From Rhyacophila brunnea (Eukaryota > Arthropoda > Insecta > Trichoptera > Rhyacophilidae), in NCBI GenBank assembly GCA_022495005.1, contig JAGYXB010002038.1, positions 62,001-126,000 on the forward strand: a stretch of DNA of 64,000 nucleotides, given 5' to 3'. Position 1 is the stretch's first letter; every line of letters begins with the position of its first letter. The notes under the pieces were generated by a model. That model did no database searches. It saw only the letters and a program-made list of their open reading frames with translations, and was not told the DNA's origin. Both the position numbers and the translations under genes were made by a program. Below, one piece after another: positions 33,770 through 44,409 of this stretch.

Positions 33770-35215
33770 CATTAATTTAAAATAAAGTTCGGGAAAATGT
33801 TTGCTATTTTTAAAAAATCGCTTGGTATTAAGTTGGTAGGATATATTAAAATATAAATTTCCTGTCTACGGAAATATTGTGAAATTAATCGCCTACATAT
33901 TATAAACATTAATCACAAAACATTATGTTATCAAATTGAATAAAACGAAATGTAATAAATATAGTTCTAAAATACGAGGTTACCCGCCGGTCCATGAAAG
34001 AATAATTTTTGTGTTGTTTTTCTCTTGTTTTGTAGAAGAGCAGCTAAAATGTTGATTAGCATGTTTAAGTAAAATTAATATATATATATACTTAACTATA
34101 ACTCAGAAACATGTTAGTATATTAGATTTTTTTAGACCAAGTGGAATCACTAACTATTTGAAGCTACCATGCCAAGTTAAATCGGTAGGTTGAATAGATA
34201 AAACACTCGCCATTTTCCTATAAGTATGCGTATTACTGAGACTGTTTCACCTTCCGTATTTTCATTTTTAAAATGCTTCTGTCCTACCCAGTACCCAATA
34301 TTAGATAATATTATATAATACAAAATCAAATTTCATGGTTTAGTTATTAGCTATTTTTAAAAGAGGTGACTGGCGTCTTACAATTAAAATTGAGCCAACC
34401 ACGAAACAGCTTTCCGCTGATCAAGGTATTTATTCTTCAAATTCAAAATATTCAACAAAACCGGCTGTAATTTATGTTTGTAATATAAATGATATATTTT
34501 ACAAGCCTGGCAATCGTTATAATTTATATATAGGTGGGTGTATATTATTTATATAAGCCACGAAGTTAATTATGAAAGCAGAATAAACAAGATTTTCGCA
34601 GAAAAAGTAATTTGTTTTCATCTCTGAATAATGAAGAACTAATCGTGAAAAGGGTCCCTTCAAGGAAAATTATGTTTTCGTGGAAATAATAATTGGCTAT
34701 TCCGGAAAAGTATTTTTGTTTCCTTCGAAGGGTTTACGAAAACGGACTTTTTCAAAACGACAAGTTTTCATTTGAAATTGATTATTTGTTCATTATTTAC
34801 ATATTCAGAGAAATATTTATGGTCTTATTAAAGTACCTAAGTACATAGAACATTTTTTGAAATTCTAGTTTCCAAAAAAAGTGCCTTGTATGCTAAAAAT
34901 AAATACTTAGGTCAATATATTAAAATCAATTAAGTATGCCTATCACAATATTATTTACTTGTGAACTAGGGATAATTTCATGAAAATGATCTCGAGTTTA
35001 ATCGCTACCCACTACAATTTAGTTTAGATAATGTAGGCCCACTAATCAGTCGAAATATTAATTTCTAGATTTAGTATAATCCCGTTATAACATAATAGTA
35101 ATTGTATGTACGTGTAACAAAATGAAGATTCTCAGATTTTATTCAACCGTTTGTATTGGAAAATATAATCTAATAATAGATATAAACAAGATTTATGGTT
35201 GTAGAGTTGTATAAA
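33770..35215. other. Non-coding AT-rich DNA
   Basis: I see no gene, repeat partner or RNA in this stretch. Confidence 0.45.
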
Positions 35216-35219
35216 TATT

Positions 35220-35308
35220 ATTCGATCCCAAAAAGATAACAATATGGGCTTCCAAGTGGAGGTTGTATTAACAGAATTTTTGTTATTTTTACGAGAATTA
35301 CCACTCAG
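35220..35308 (-). repeat. tRNA-derived SINE fragment (distal part)
   Basis: Aligns with the distal part of the 8095 SINE: CAATATGGGCTTCCAAGTGGAGG, TTGTATTAACAGA, then TTTTTACGAGAA. The tRNA head is missing. Confidence 0.65.
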
Positions 35309-35438
35309 TACCTACGACATTATAATTCGAGACGTTATCGCACACCTTTAAAATATGTAAGTACTATTAATTTCCTTAGTTTTGTACACATGTAAATCAA
35401 TCATACACTATCAGAGTCGGGTTTGTCCGATAGCCTTA

Positions 35439-35557
35439 AAGTGCGGCCACACCGGCAACAAGTCGCGCGACAACTCGTTAAATTTTACGATAATTATCAT
35501 GCTTATCGTAAAATTTAACGAGTTGTCGCGCGACTTGTTTTCGGTGTGGACCCGGCA
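35439..35557. mobile_element. TTA-flanked foldback MITE, copy B (119 bp)
   Basis: Left arm: AAGTGCGGCCACACCGGCAA, then CAAGTCGCGCGACAACTCG. Right arm: CGAGTTGTCGCGCGACTTG, then GTGTGGACCCGGCA. TTA flanks lie at 35436-35438 and 35558-35560. It is identical by eye to copy C except for a shorter centre. Confidence 0.8.
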
Positions 35558-35769
35558 TTAGAGAGACATAAGTTTATTGACAGTTTCCCTGTCCTGCAAG
35601 CGGATGAAATCGTTCGTCACCCTTACAAATTATCATATTATTATCATCATAATATTGTGAATTAATTACCTATTATATACGAATTGTACGTCTCACATAG
35701 CCAGACCATATGCATTCCATAATGCTCTGATTTTGTAGCATTAAAGGGTAGGTAATGTATTAATAAGTA

Positions 35770-36090
35770 CCTTCCAGGGAACTCAGAAATAATATGAACT
35801 GAAATACCTAACGGGTGTGGAGAAACAGGCAACCGATCCCGATTGTGGAAGAATATGGGATAAACTTAAACACGTGTCAAGAATTTATGCTTGTATTTTA
35901 TTCTGTCAACTACTCTCGTTTTATGCACTGACGTTCATTCAATATTGGTGTATTTGAATGTTGCATATCTATAATGTGTGGTTCATTTTCGTAGGACACT
36001 CACACATTCAAAACCCTGCGCCAAAATGTAATGTATTGAGATTGTATAGCCTGTCGGAATTATATTTATTAATCCGTTCTGTGGTACCTA
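35770..36090 (-). repeat. Interspersed repeat B, copy 2
   Basis: Reverse complement of the family at 50548-50915: CATAATGTGTGGTTCATTTTCGTAGGACACTCA-like block, GGTGTGGAGAAACAGGCAACCGATC, CACGTGTCAAGAATTTATG and CCGTTCTGTGG. This copy keeps the middle part (AATGAACCACACATTATAGA when read in reverse) that copy 1 lacks. The ORF at 35958-36194 falls inside it and is not a gene. Confidence 0.75.
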
Positions 36091-36810
36091 CTATTATAAA
36101 TTTCATAATATGTATGAAATGTGTTTACATATGTAACTACATAAATATTAATTTAAAATTCAAACTGTCCCTATTACAGCCAATATGCCAATGATTGGAG
36201 ATCTCGGGAAAGCCGCATATGACTGCCATAATAATATAAATGTTCGTAAAATGGATTGAAATGGTACTCTTTTCGCGGTACTTTTTTAAAATTAAGTTCA
36301 ACCCTTTCGCATAGAGGTTCCTACAACCATTAAGCCACGATGCCGTCGATTTTAATGCAAGTACCTACTCACCTGATTATACTAAGCTTCATAGTGCTGG
36401 TGCATGTAGATCGTTTCTCTCTGGTTATCGGTTTTGGCAGCACGCGTTGCGAGCAATTTTAAAATAAATATTACAGGTTAAAGACCTCATGAAAGTGGAA
36501 AGATGATACCAATACTCTCTGCTCTAGCTGTGCTGTAATGTTTCGCAACTGACATAACATATAAATTAAATTATCGCTGCAATAAAGGCATAGTATAATA
36601 TTATCTTTTTTCCTTCGCAGGAAATTGTACATAGACAGCGCAATGTTGCAAAATTAATTATTCAGGTACCTACTAATGATATTATAATCGTGCAATAACA
36701 TATATATAAGTAAGTATAAATATGTTAGCTTTCGAAAGATTTTGCGTGTATTCATGATAATGTTAAATTTAATCGCAACATATAAAATATTTATTTTTTT
36801 ACTTTGGACA

Positions 36811-37275
36811 TGTCCGAACCTAATAAAATCATCAGAGCCTCCGTGGAGTGCAGGTTTGTATTGACAGATTTCGGTTTTTACGAGAAATGGATGCTAGCCA
36901 CTTGTTTAACCTATTAACTCGTCACTTCATCATGTAGCATATTATATGCTACAGATTGAATTTAAATTCTGTACTTTTAGTGACACCTATTTTTTCAGAA
37001 GTAAGTTTTATAAGTCGATGACTAATGATATTTTTTAGTAATAAATTTTGAAAACTAATATATATGGTACATAGTGGATCCGAAGTATGTCAGTTTCAAT
37101 TTTACATATGAATCATGCATTTAAGGGTCATTTATCGTTTTAAGTGTCAATTATTTCAAAAAGTCATTTAAGTCCATACTCTGACTTCACAAATTGAAAA
37201 ACAATATGTGTATTTGCCAGACATATGATTGAAACCTGGGACACACGACATTATAACGGCTCGTCTTAGGTAAGC
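36811..37275 (-). repeat. tRNA-derived SINE copy split by a 254-bp insertion
   Basis: The distal half occupies 36811-36916 (GCCTCCGTGGAGTGCAGG, TTTTTACGAGAAATGGATGC, TTAACCTATTA). The family sequence resumes at 37171 with AGTCCATACTCTGACTTCAC and ATATGTGTATTTGCCAGAC. The B box is mutated (ATGATTGAAACCTGGG on the plus strand). The head runs into a GC-rich GCGGCGCGTTGAGCGGCGCG patch at 37277-37304. Confidence 0.7.
36917..37170. mobile_element. 254-bp insertion inside a SINE
   Basis: This sequence is absent from the other SINE copies, where CCTATTAGGTCCATACTC is continuous. It begins ACTCGTCACTTC and ends AAAGTCATTTA. TTA at both joints could be a 3-bp TSD. It contains the palindrome GTAGCATATTATATGCTAC. 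No clear terminal inverted repeat. Confidence 0.55.
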
Positions 37276-37309
37276 GCGTTCGGCGGCGCGTTGAGCGGCG
37301 CGCGCAACT

Positions 37310-39300
37310 CAAACGTATAACCGTATAACCAAAAACCACCTATTAACTAAAAAGTACCCATTGATAGCAATTACATAATATTCATTAACAACATTCTTGT
37401 CAATTAAATTGAAATAATAATCAAATATTGGAAAAATACTACGTCTTAATTTATAAAATCAATTGGAATAATAATTATATTATATTAGTACCTACATAAA
37501 TAGTATGAAAATATTATGTTTACATAATATAGAATTAGTATAATATACACAATAATAATATAAGTATGTATACTTTTGTAAAAATTATATATTAAAATTC
37601 TCAGTTACCTCATGAGTACCCACAATAGCAACATCATTACCTTTTTAGATTCATATGATTATTCGCTGTCTCAGGTACTCAGTTGAGGGGCAGTCACTTG
37701 TTTTGTAAGTCAAGCGATAACCAATAATCAATCTCCTCAATGCAGAGGATCCAGATAGACGAAATAAATTGGTGACAGGCAGTCGTATTTTTTGACAGTC
37801 AAAATGAATGCTGGATCCGACGATTTAATTGATTTATTCAGGTGAGATGCCGCTAATAATTTAATAATAATCTGTTAATTTATTTAACATATTATCTGCA
37901 GATTTGATGACAATTTTAGATGAATTTACTTACATCACAGCCGTTCATATATAAATCGCCAGATTTAGCTCGTTTGTTTAGGATATTTATATAATGAAGG
38001 ATCACGCTGGATTTGATAACCATGTCTGTCGTAAACAAAAATGTTACTGGAAACTAAAAAGGCGCCGTAATAATTAATATGTGTTATGTTATATTACACA
38101 AAAAACTGTAAATTATATGCCGAGATTTACTAACCCTTATTACATAATATCCTTAAAAGATAAAGAAGTTAGTAATAATATAGTAACTCATGACGAACTC
38201 GTGTGTCGTATGTCCGATTTTGCAGAAAATAAGTTAAGTACAGATTTTTTGCCTGAAATACCATATTTTAATTATTAACAACTTTTTTAGTCTATTCACA
38301 ACAGACACCTGAAATTTCTAAAACCAAAAGACCGAAAGTCCGTAGACACCAGGCGGCTAAAAAATACTCGGCATACGTTTTTTTGATAGTATTTTTCTTG
38401 TGCATACGATACTCTGACTCTCAGATAGTGAACACCTGTCATTATTCATTTATTTACATTTACATCAAGTACATGGTTTTACAGCTTGCATACATACATT
38501 TTAAGATAAAAATATAAAACACAATTAACGTTGTTATAATTTATAATAATATTAACTTCAGTGATAGGTATAATATATACTCACAAAATAAATTTATAAA
38601 GTTATAAAGCCACGTACAAATATTTTTTTTAAACCTACACTATCGTAAAATCTGAGAATTATAAAAATATACTGCTATTGCATCGTTCTAGAAACATCTT
38701 TTTATCAAGTTAGTCATAATCGCATCTTGTCAAACCAGCTCCACAATAGTGATCAACGTATATTAACATATTGTGAAATTTCTATTCGTATAATATGTGT
38801 AATAGGCATATAAGTTGGTGAGTAAGTGATCAACGGATATTACCCGGTCGTGTAATATTCCAGAAATAGAGGAACACCAAGGGTCTGGCATCAGCCCAGA
38901 ACTAAGATGTGACTGAACGACAGCTTGTCTCTTCGTCCATAGTGGCTTGCTTGTAGAGAGAGAATCACAACATTTTTTGAACTGTTTTCATATTTATTGT
39001 CAGTATTTTAAAATATTCGTTCAGTATTAATTATGAATCTCATTATATTTTATAATAATGGTCAGTAATAATTATAAACATGAAATTTAATATATAAATG
39101 GGTGGCAAAGAATAAATAATGTTTTATACAATATTATGTACAATTATATATGTAGGTTTTTTTTTAATTTATTATAAATATCAGCTCGATAATTAGATTG
39201 CATAACAACTTTTAATAATTTTAAGCATTCGTTCAATATATTACATAGACGCTCTGATTAAAATACGTATTGAAAAAATATGTATAATATAGTATAATAT
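37310..39300. other. Non-coding AT-rich DNA
   Basis: No recognised gene; short ORFs only (for example 38081-38278, plus). AT-rich with several TAATATTA-type runs. Confidence 0.45.
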
Positions 39301-39302
39301 TA

Positions 39303-39385
39303 TATGGATTTGTCAGACGCGGGATACGAATCTGTAACACTTGGCTTCAGAAGCACATATTCCGCCACTAGCCAAATCGTTGACG
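39303..39385 (-). repeat. tRNA-like fragment (SINE head or tRNA pseudogene)
   Basis: The minus strand reads GATTTGGCTAGTGGCGGAAT (A-box-like TGGCTAGTGG), then ACAGATTCGTATCCCGCGTC (B-box-like GATTCGTATCC). Spacing is like a long-variable-arm tRNA. It differs from the 8095 SINE family. Confidence 0.45.
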
Positions 39386-39475
39386 ATAATTAGTCTCCGC
39401 AATTCATGTTTACACATAAGCTAATAGAAATTGTTAATAAAAAAAACTAAATCTAAATAATCATTTACATTAAGG

Positions 39476-39730
39476 TCGCACGACCTCAACACTGTTGTCG
39501 ATACAAGTTTGTTGTAATTCACAAAACGCATGTGACTTAATGTACTGCTATGCATAGTGTCGGTGCGAAATTATAGTAGAAAATCATCCGCATATCACGT
39601 GTACCAAATTTTACTCGACATGGACCGCCAGTAGAATAGCATAATGTTGTATCGGTGCATGTGAAGTTGGTGCTTTTCACAGTCTGTTATAGTTTTCGGC
39701 TAGCCGCGTGACACCACTGTCCCGGCATTA
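39476..39730. repeat. Possible worn relative of the TTA-flanked MITE
   Basis: Begins ATTAAGGTCGCACGACCTC and ends CCACTGTCCCGGCATTA, whose final CCCGGCATTA equals the right end of copies A-C. The interior is not obviously palindromic, so membership of the family is uncertain. Confidence 0.35.
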
Positions 39731-40067
39731 TCTCGCCCATATGTACCGAAGAAGGTTGCAACATTGCCGACCGTTTTGATTTATGACCGTGTCGCAGTCG
39801 AGACGATTTTGTATGTGCAACAGGGTTAAGCCACATGATAGACAGCACCATGCAAATACCAATGTATTTCCTGCAAGCGAGTGTTTCGAATACCCGATAA
39901 ATACATTGGAGGGGTAATTTTTAATGTCATTCATGGTTTATTTTAAACACGAATTGTTTAATAATCATTTTTTTTTTAATTTTATTGTTGAACTGTAATA
40001 TAATTATTCTGTTCAAATATTTCACACCTATGCCTTATGTGCTATTCTTATTTTATTTTACTATGTA

Positions 40068-40121
40068 AAGCCGCATTTAGACCAAGAACAAACGTTTGCT
40101 CGCTTGGTCTAAATGCGGCTT
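40068..40121. repeat. Perfect 19-nt inverted repeat (54-bp hairpin)
   Basis: AAGCCGCATTTAGACCAAG at 40068-40086 is exactly mirrored at 40103-40121 around a 16-nt loop (AACAAACGTTTGCTCG). It is a small MITE-like hairpin unrelated in sequence to the other foldback families here. Confidence 0.8.
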
Positions 40122-40663
40122 AAATTTATTTATTTTTCGTTTTTCGTGTTATGATGTCAACACTTAATACTTCATAATTATTATTACAATAAGTATATTT
40201 AAAAAAATATTATTAAATTGGTACTGTCAAATAGTGTTAAGCTCGCGATACATAGGTTGGCAATAACCTAACTTGTATCATCGTGTTGTACAGAAAATCA
40301 ATTATAACGGGGCATAATTTAAACACCAGATAGAGATTTTTTTGTTCTGTCGAAATGATTTATCAATTTGTCGACGGCCGTTATTTGTTTTCTTTACATT
40401 TGGTGATATCGTTATATTGTTATTACGCAAGAAACGCTAACGGGACTTTCCCCATTTTTTTTCATTTCCAGCTAAGTAAATTATTTATTCGTTTAACTTT
40501 AACTTACTGAATTATTAACGTTACGTTCAAATATAGATTTTCAGGTATTAACGATTCTGTGAAATAGTATTGTATCACGACGTAGGTATGTACTTAATGA
40601 TCACGGTATCGGCGAAGACTTCGATCGAGGAAAATAAACATTATTATTATTATTAAACTGGCG

Positions 40664-43648
40664 CTAGGGGCCGTTCAGGTCCATGGCCGACTGCACAACG
40701 TTTCTCCAGGCATCTCTGTCCAGCGCTCTCTCTTCCCAGTTGACTATCCCCAGCCTTTCCGCATCCCTTTGAATGTTGTCCGCCCATCTCCGTCGAGGGC
40801 GGCCAAGAGGTCGAGTGCCAGCTGGTGTGCCTTTGTAAATCCTATAGAGAGTTCTAGATCTTTCAGATCGTACAACGTGGCCCGCCCATCTGAGCCTTCT
40901 TGACCTCAGAATATTAGTGATTCTAGGTTGGTATCGGTCGAAGAGCTCAGCGTTTGTGCGGATGCGCCACCGGTGGTTCTCATTGACGGGTCCAAGTATT
41001 CTCCGGAGGATTCTGTTTTCAAACACTTGGAGCGCCTTTTCTTGTTTTTCTGTTAAACCCCACGTTTCACATCCATACATGACGATTGGTTTGATGACCA
41101 CGTTATACACCCGGAATTTCGTTTTGATGGACAGCATTTTGGACCTGAACAGACGACTCAGCGCGAAGTACGCTGCATTTCCACTTCTCAGTCGGTCAGA
41201 GAGCTCTAGGGACATTTCATTTTTAGAGGTAATGTTGGAGCCCAAGTACTTGAAGAGAGAGGTTCTCTCGAACGAGGAGTTTCTTATTCCAATGTTTCCA
41301 GTGGGTTCAATGCCTCTTGTCATTTTCAAATACTTGGTCTTTCCCAAATTTACTCGTAGGTTCAACCTTTTCGCTGTGTCCTCCAGAGGAGTGAAAATAT
41401 CTCTGACTTCTTCTTCAGATTCTCCGAGCACCACCAAATCATCTGCGTAGCCCAATATTTTATGGGACCCATTCAGGGTAACTCCACCTTCTGATTTCAG
41501 AGCTTCTCTAACGGCTTTCTCTAAAGCTAAGTTGAACAGCATGGGTGATAAGGAGTCGCCTTGTTTTAGTCCTGCTGTCACCTCAAAAGATTCTGATATA
41601 CTACCTTGCATATGAATTCTACTTCTGGATCCGTCCATGCATACTTTTATTATATTTATAAGTTTTGACGGTATTTCAAATTCTTTCAATATATTCCAGA
41701 GAGCTTCTCTATCAATAGAGTCATATGCGGTTTTAAAATCTACAAAGAGACAGTGTACATCTTGGGCGTATTCCCATTTCTTTTCAAAGATTTGGCGCAG
41801 TGTAAAGATTTGATCGGTAGTACTGCGGTTTCGTCTAAAGCCGCATTGGTAGTCACCAAGAATGTTTTCGGCATATGGTAGAATTCTTTCGAGAATAATG
41901 TTCGACAGAACTTTGTATGCAGTAGGAAGAAGAGAGATGCCACGGTAGTTTGCACAGTTGAGTTTGTCCCCTTTCTTGAAGATAGGACAGACCAGTGATT
42001 CTTTCCATTCTTCAGGGATCTTTTCTTCCTCCCATATTTGTTGCAGTAGCTCAAGCATGGCACTAAGAAAGGTTTCTCCTCCATGCTTGAAAAGCTCCGA
42101 TGGAATATTATCGTTTCCTGCCGATTTGTTATTCTTTAAATAACTCAGTGCTCCCATCAACTCTGCCTTATTTGGTGGCGGTATAAGAGGTTCTGCTGTC
42201 GCGATTTCTGGCGATTCCAAAGGTTCATCTGGTACAGAGCGTTGAAGTAAGTTTTCAAAATGGGACTTCCATATGTTTAGCACTTGCTCTTTGTTTGCCA
42301 CTATCTGACCCTGTTGATCTTTGATTTGTAGCGTGCTAGGTTGAAAGCCTCTTTTTTCAAAACTCACTTTCGAGAAGAATGATCGAGTTTTATTTCGTTT
42401 TGCTTCTTCTTCCATCTGCTCAAAATTACTTTTGATGAAGCTTCGTTTGCACTTTCTCAGATGCTTTCGGACATTTTTGCACGTCTCGCTATATCGTTTC
42501 TGTGCTTCTTCGCTCTGCGTATTTTGCAGATAGAGCACTCTTTCTGCTCTTCTCTCCTCCACCATTTGTCGGCAAGTGTCGTCGTACCAAGGGCACTTTA
42601 CTTTCTTGGGTGCCAGTCCTATCGAGACTTCAGCAGCTTTTACCATTCCTTCTTTTAGTCTCTTCCACCTCTCATCGATACTCCAGGCTTCTCCTTCGGT
42701 GAGTTTTCCGATTTGGTTTTGTAACTCTTTTCTGTAGCTATCTCTTCCGTTTGGAGTTGTCAGCTTTTCTATATGGTACTTCACTCTCGTCTTCGCATTT
42801 GCGTGGGCTGTCTTTTTAAGTTTTTCCCTAAAGGTTGCTATCGATAAGTTGTGGTCCGTATCACAGTCAGCGCCTCTGTAGCTTCGAATGTTTTCAATAG
42901 CTTTATGGTGTCGTCTATCAATTAGAAAATGGTCAATCTGGTTAAAGGTCTTCCTGTCCCTTGAATTCCAAGTCACTTTTTGTATATTTTTACGAGGGAA
43001 AGTGGTACTTCGGGCGATTAAGTTTTTGGCGCTGCAGAAGAGAGCCACTTTTTTACCATTTTCGTTAGAATGATCATGTAGGCTCTCTTTTCCAATAAAG
43101 GGTCTGAATACAGCTTCCTTTCCTATTTTCGCATTGAAGTCTCCTAGCACACATTTGATATCATGTCCCGGTAGCCTGTCAAAAGTCGCTTCAAGGAGAT
43201 CATAGAAATTATCCTTTTCGGCCTCTTCTGAAGTCTCTGTCGGGGCATGTACATTCACAAGTGATATATTAAACCATATTCCTTTGATTCTGAGCACACA
43301 TATGCGCTCGTTTACGGGTTCAAAAGAAAGTATAGCATCTGCTACTTCTCTGGCGACCACAAAACCTGTTCCGAAAACATGTTTCCCCTCTGTGTTTCCG
43401 CTATAGTAGATAACATGCTGTTCGACTATAAGTTCTCCGCTATCCGGCCAACGGATTTCCTGGATGGCGGTAATTTGGACCTTATATTTTGACAGTTCTT
43501 CCACTAGGTTTTGAGCTGCGCCAGCTCGGTATAGGCTAAGTACGTTCCAAAATCCTATTCGTAGTCCATTTTTCGGTCCGGGTCGTCTATAAGCGGTTGC
43601 CATATGTCCGAGGCATTGTGTAGTATTAGTAACCTTTGGTGATTTCAC
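40664..43648 (-). CDS. Endonuclease / reverse transcriptase polyprotein (994 aa), intact
   Basis: This enzyme nicks target DNA and reverse-transcribes the element RNA at the nick (target-primed reverse transcription). Residues about 30-275 form the apurinic-type endonuclease: FWNV at 33-36, QEIRW with Glu64, VNVHAPTE at 131-138, GDFNAK at 169-174 with Asp170 and Asn172, and DTDHNL with Asp265-His266. A basic linker (about 280-480) includes CPWYDDTC. The RT spans about 490-800: KSAGNDNIPSELF, VCPIFKKGD, NYRGISLL, QCGFRRNRSTTDQIF, FVDFKTAYDS with Asp637, GLKQGDSLSP, and YADD at 734-737 with both catalytic aspartates. The C-terminal part contains YGCETWGL, LRWAGHV and LGRPRRRWADN. Length is normal for the family. 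Met1 at 43648 is the first in-frame ATG after the leader; Met16 (GHMATAY) is a possible alternative. No stop or frameshift breaks it. Confidence 0.93.
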   Translation of the reverse strand: MKSPKVTNTTQCLGHMATAYRRPGPKNGLRIGFWNVLSLYRAGAAQNLVEELSKYKVQITAIQEIRWPDSGELIVEQHVIYYSGNTEGKHVFGTGFVVAREVADAILSFEPVNERICVLRIKGIWFNISLVNVHAPTETSEEAEKDNFYDLLEATFDRLPGHDIKCVLGDFNAKIGKEAVFRPFIGKESLHDHSNENGKKVALFCSAKNLIARSTTFPRKNIQKVTWNSRDRKTFNQIDHFLIDRRHHKAIENIRSYRGADCDTDHNLSIATFREKLKKTAHANAKTRVKYHIEKLTTPNGRDSYRKELQNQIGKLTEGEAWSIDERWKRLKEGMVKAAEVSIGLAPKKVKCPWYDDTCRQMVEERRAERVLYLQNTQSEEAQKRYSETCKNVRKHLRKCKRSFIKSNFEQMEEEAKRNKTRSFFSKVSFEKRGFQPSTLQIKDQQGQIVANKEQVLNIWKSHFENLLQRSVPDEPLESPEIATAEPLIPPPNKAELMGALSYLKNNKSAGNDNIPSELFKHGGETFLSAMLELLQQIWEEEKIPEEWKESLVCPIFKKGDKLNCANYRGISLLPTAYKVLSNIILERILPYAENILGDYQCGFRRNRSTTDQIFTLRQIFEKKWEYAQDVHCLFVDFKTAYDSIDREALWNILKEFEIPSKLINIIKVCMDGSRSRIHMQGSISESFEVTAGLKQGDSLSPMLFNLALEKAVREALKSEGGVTLNGSHKILGYADDLVVLGESEEEVRDIFTPLEDTAKRLNLRVNLGKTKYLKMTRGIEPTGNIGIRNSSFERTSLFKYLGSNITSKNEMSLELSDRLRSGNAAYFALSRLFRSKMLSIKTKFRVYNVVIKPIVMYGCETWGLTEKQEKALQVFENRILRRILGPVNENHRWRIRTNAELFDRYQPRITNILRSRRLRWAGHVVRSERSRTLYRIYKGTPAGTRPLGRPRRRWADNIQRDAERLGIVNWEERALDRDAWRNVVQSAMDLNGP

Positions 43649-43805
43649 GGGAGAGAGTGGTTAACCCTCTGCCCAACCCCCAACCTGGAGGGCCAGGTCT
43701 GTTGGTCCGCGGGAGATATTTTATTTTTCTCCTACCCTTGATTAGGGCATTCTCCTATCCGCCACCTGGAGACGCGCTCTCTAGGGGTTACAGACTCCCC
43801 CGAGA
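43649..43805 (-). promoter_or_regulatory. 5' leader / likely internal promoter region of the retrotransposon
   Basis: This roughly 157-bp GC-rich stretch between the element's 5' end and the first ATG is the only place an internal promoter could sit. LINEs of this kind carry a promoter in the 5' UTR; here that is inference, and I see no specific initiator motif. It includes CCACCTGGAG and CCCAACCTGGAGGGCCAGG on the plus strand. Confidence 0.45.
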
Positions 43806-44043
43806 GAAAATAAACATTACAAATGAAAATATGAACAATATATTATTATACTTAGATAGTAATCAATGTGTTATAATTATATTTACAGTAGTAACTCGCA
43901 ATAATTTATTCTATTATTTTTATATAAAAAATACCATTTTAAAAATATAAATATAATTTTTAGAATAAATTGATTGGATTTAAGCAGTTTATTTTAAGGC
44001 CTTAAGGTTTATTTTAGTTTATTTTTATTGTGGTAAAGGCAGC

Positions 44044-44400
44044 TTAAGGCTATACCTCAGTTGAGACACGGTCTAAAAAGATCGTCGCTAGGCGATGCGC
44101 GGATTACGGGTCGCGGGTGCAAATGAGACATGTCAAACCAAATATAATTTGTCTTATAAATCCAACATGTGTCCATTTAATGTTCTGTTTATTGTTCATT
44201 GACATGTTTTCTTTTTAAAGGAAATGGGTAACGTTTTAAGTCATCTTTACACGATTTAAGAATTATTACGGCCGTCGCCATCACGAAGCAAAATGACGTG
44301 TTTCCAACTCTACATTCTCTCTCCGAATGGGAGCGAGTGCAAAATTTCATCGCGCCTATGGTTGAAAATTATTTGCCGTTTCACTGATGAATCACCTTAA
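44044..44400. mobile_element. TTAAGG-ended MITE, intact 357-bp copy (empty site)
   Basis: Starts TTAAGGCTATACCTCAGTTGAG; the right end in reverse complement starts TTAAGGTGATTCATCAGTGA. The interior (CGGTCTAAAAAGATCGTCGC, CGGGTCGCGGGTGCAAA, TTGACATGTTTTCTTTTTAAAG, GTTGAAAATTATTTGCCGTTTCACTGATG) aligns with 17350-17499 plus 18869-19075. It reads continuously through TTTATTGTTCATTGAC, where the other copy has the R1 LINE. It has no ORF. Confidence 0.8.
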
Positions 44401-44409
44401 GTACATATA

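Larger units (their letters stand above)
40630..43819 (-). mobile_element. Full-length APE-type non-LTR retrotransposon with 14-bp TSD
   Basis: The 14-mer GAAAATAAACATTA occurs at 40630-40643 and 43806-43819, exactly bounding the element (40644-43805, 3162 bp). On the minus strand it has a GC-rich 5' leader of about 157 bp starting CTCGGGGGAGTCTGTAACCC, one ORF of 994 codons, and a 3' UTR of only about 20 bp ending in (TAA)n. A very short 3' end with a trinucleotide tail and one endonuclease-RT ORF fits RTE-like elements, but exact clade assignment needs a tree. The perfect TSD and open ORF indicate a recent insertion. Confidence 0.92.

Noticed and set aside
35958..36194. 78-residue plus-strand ORF as a gene
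   Set aside because: Falls within interspersed repeat B read in the antisense direction.
40917..41450. 177-residue plus-strand ORF
   Set aside because: Antisense shadow of the intact retrotransposon polyprotein.
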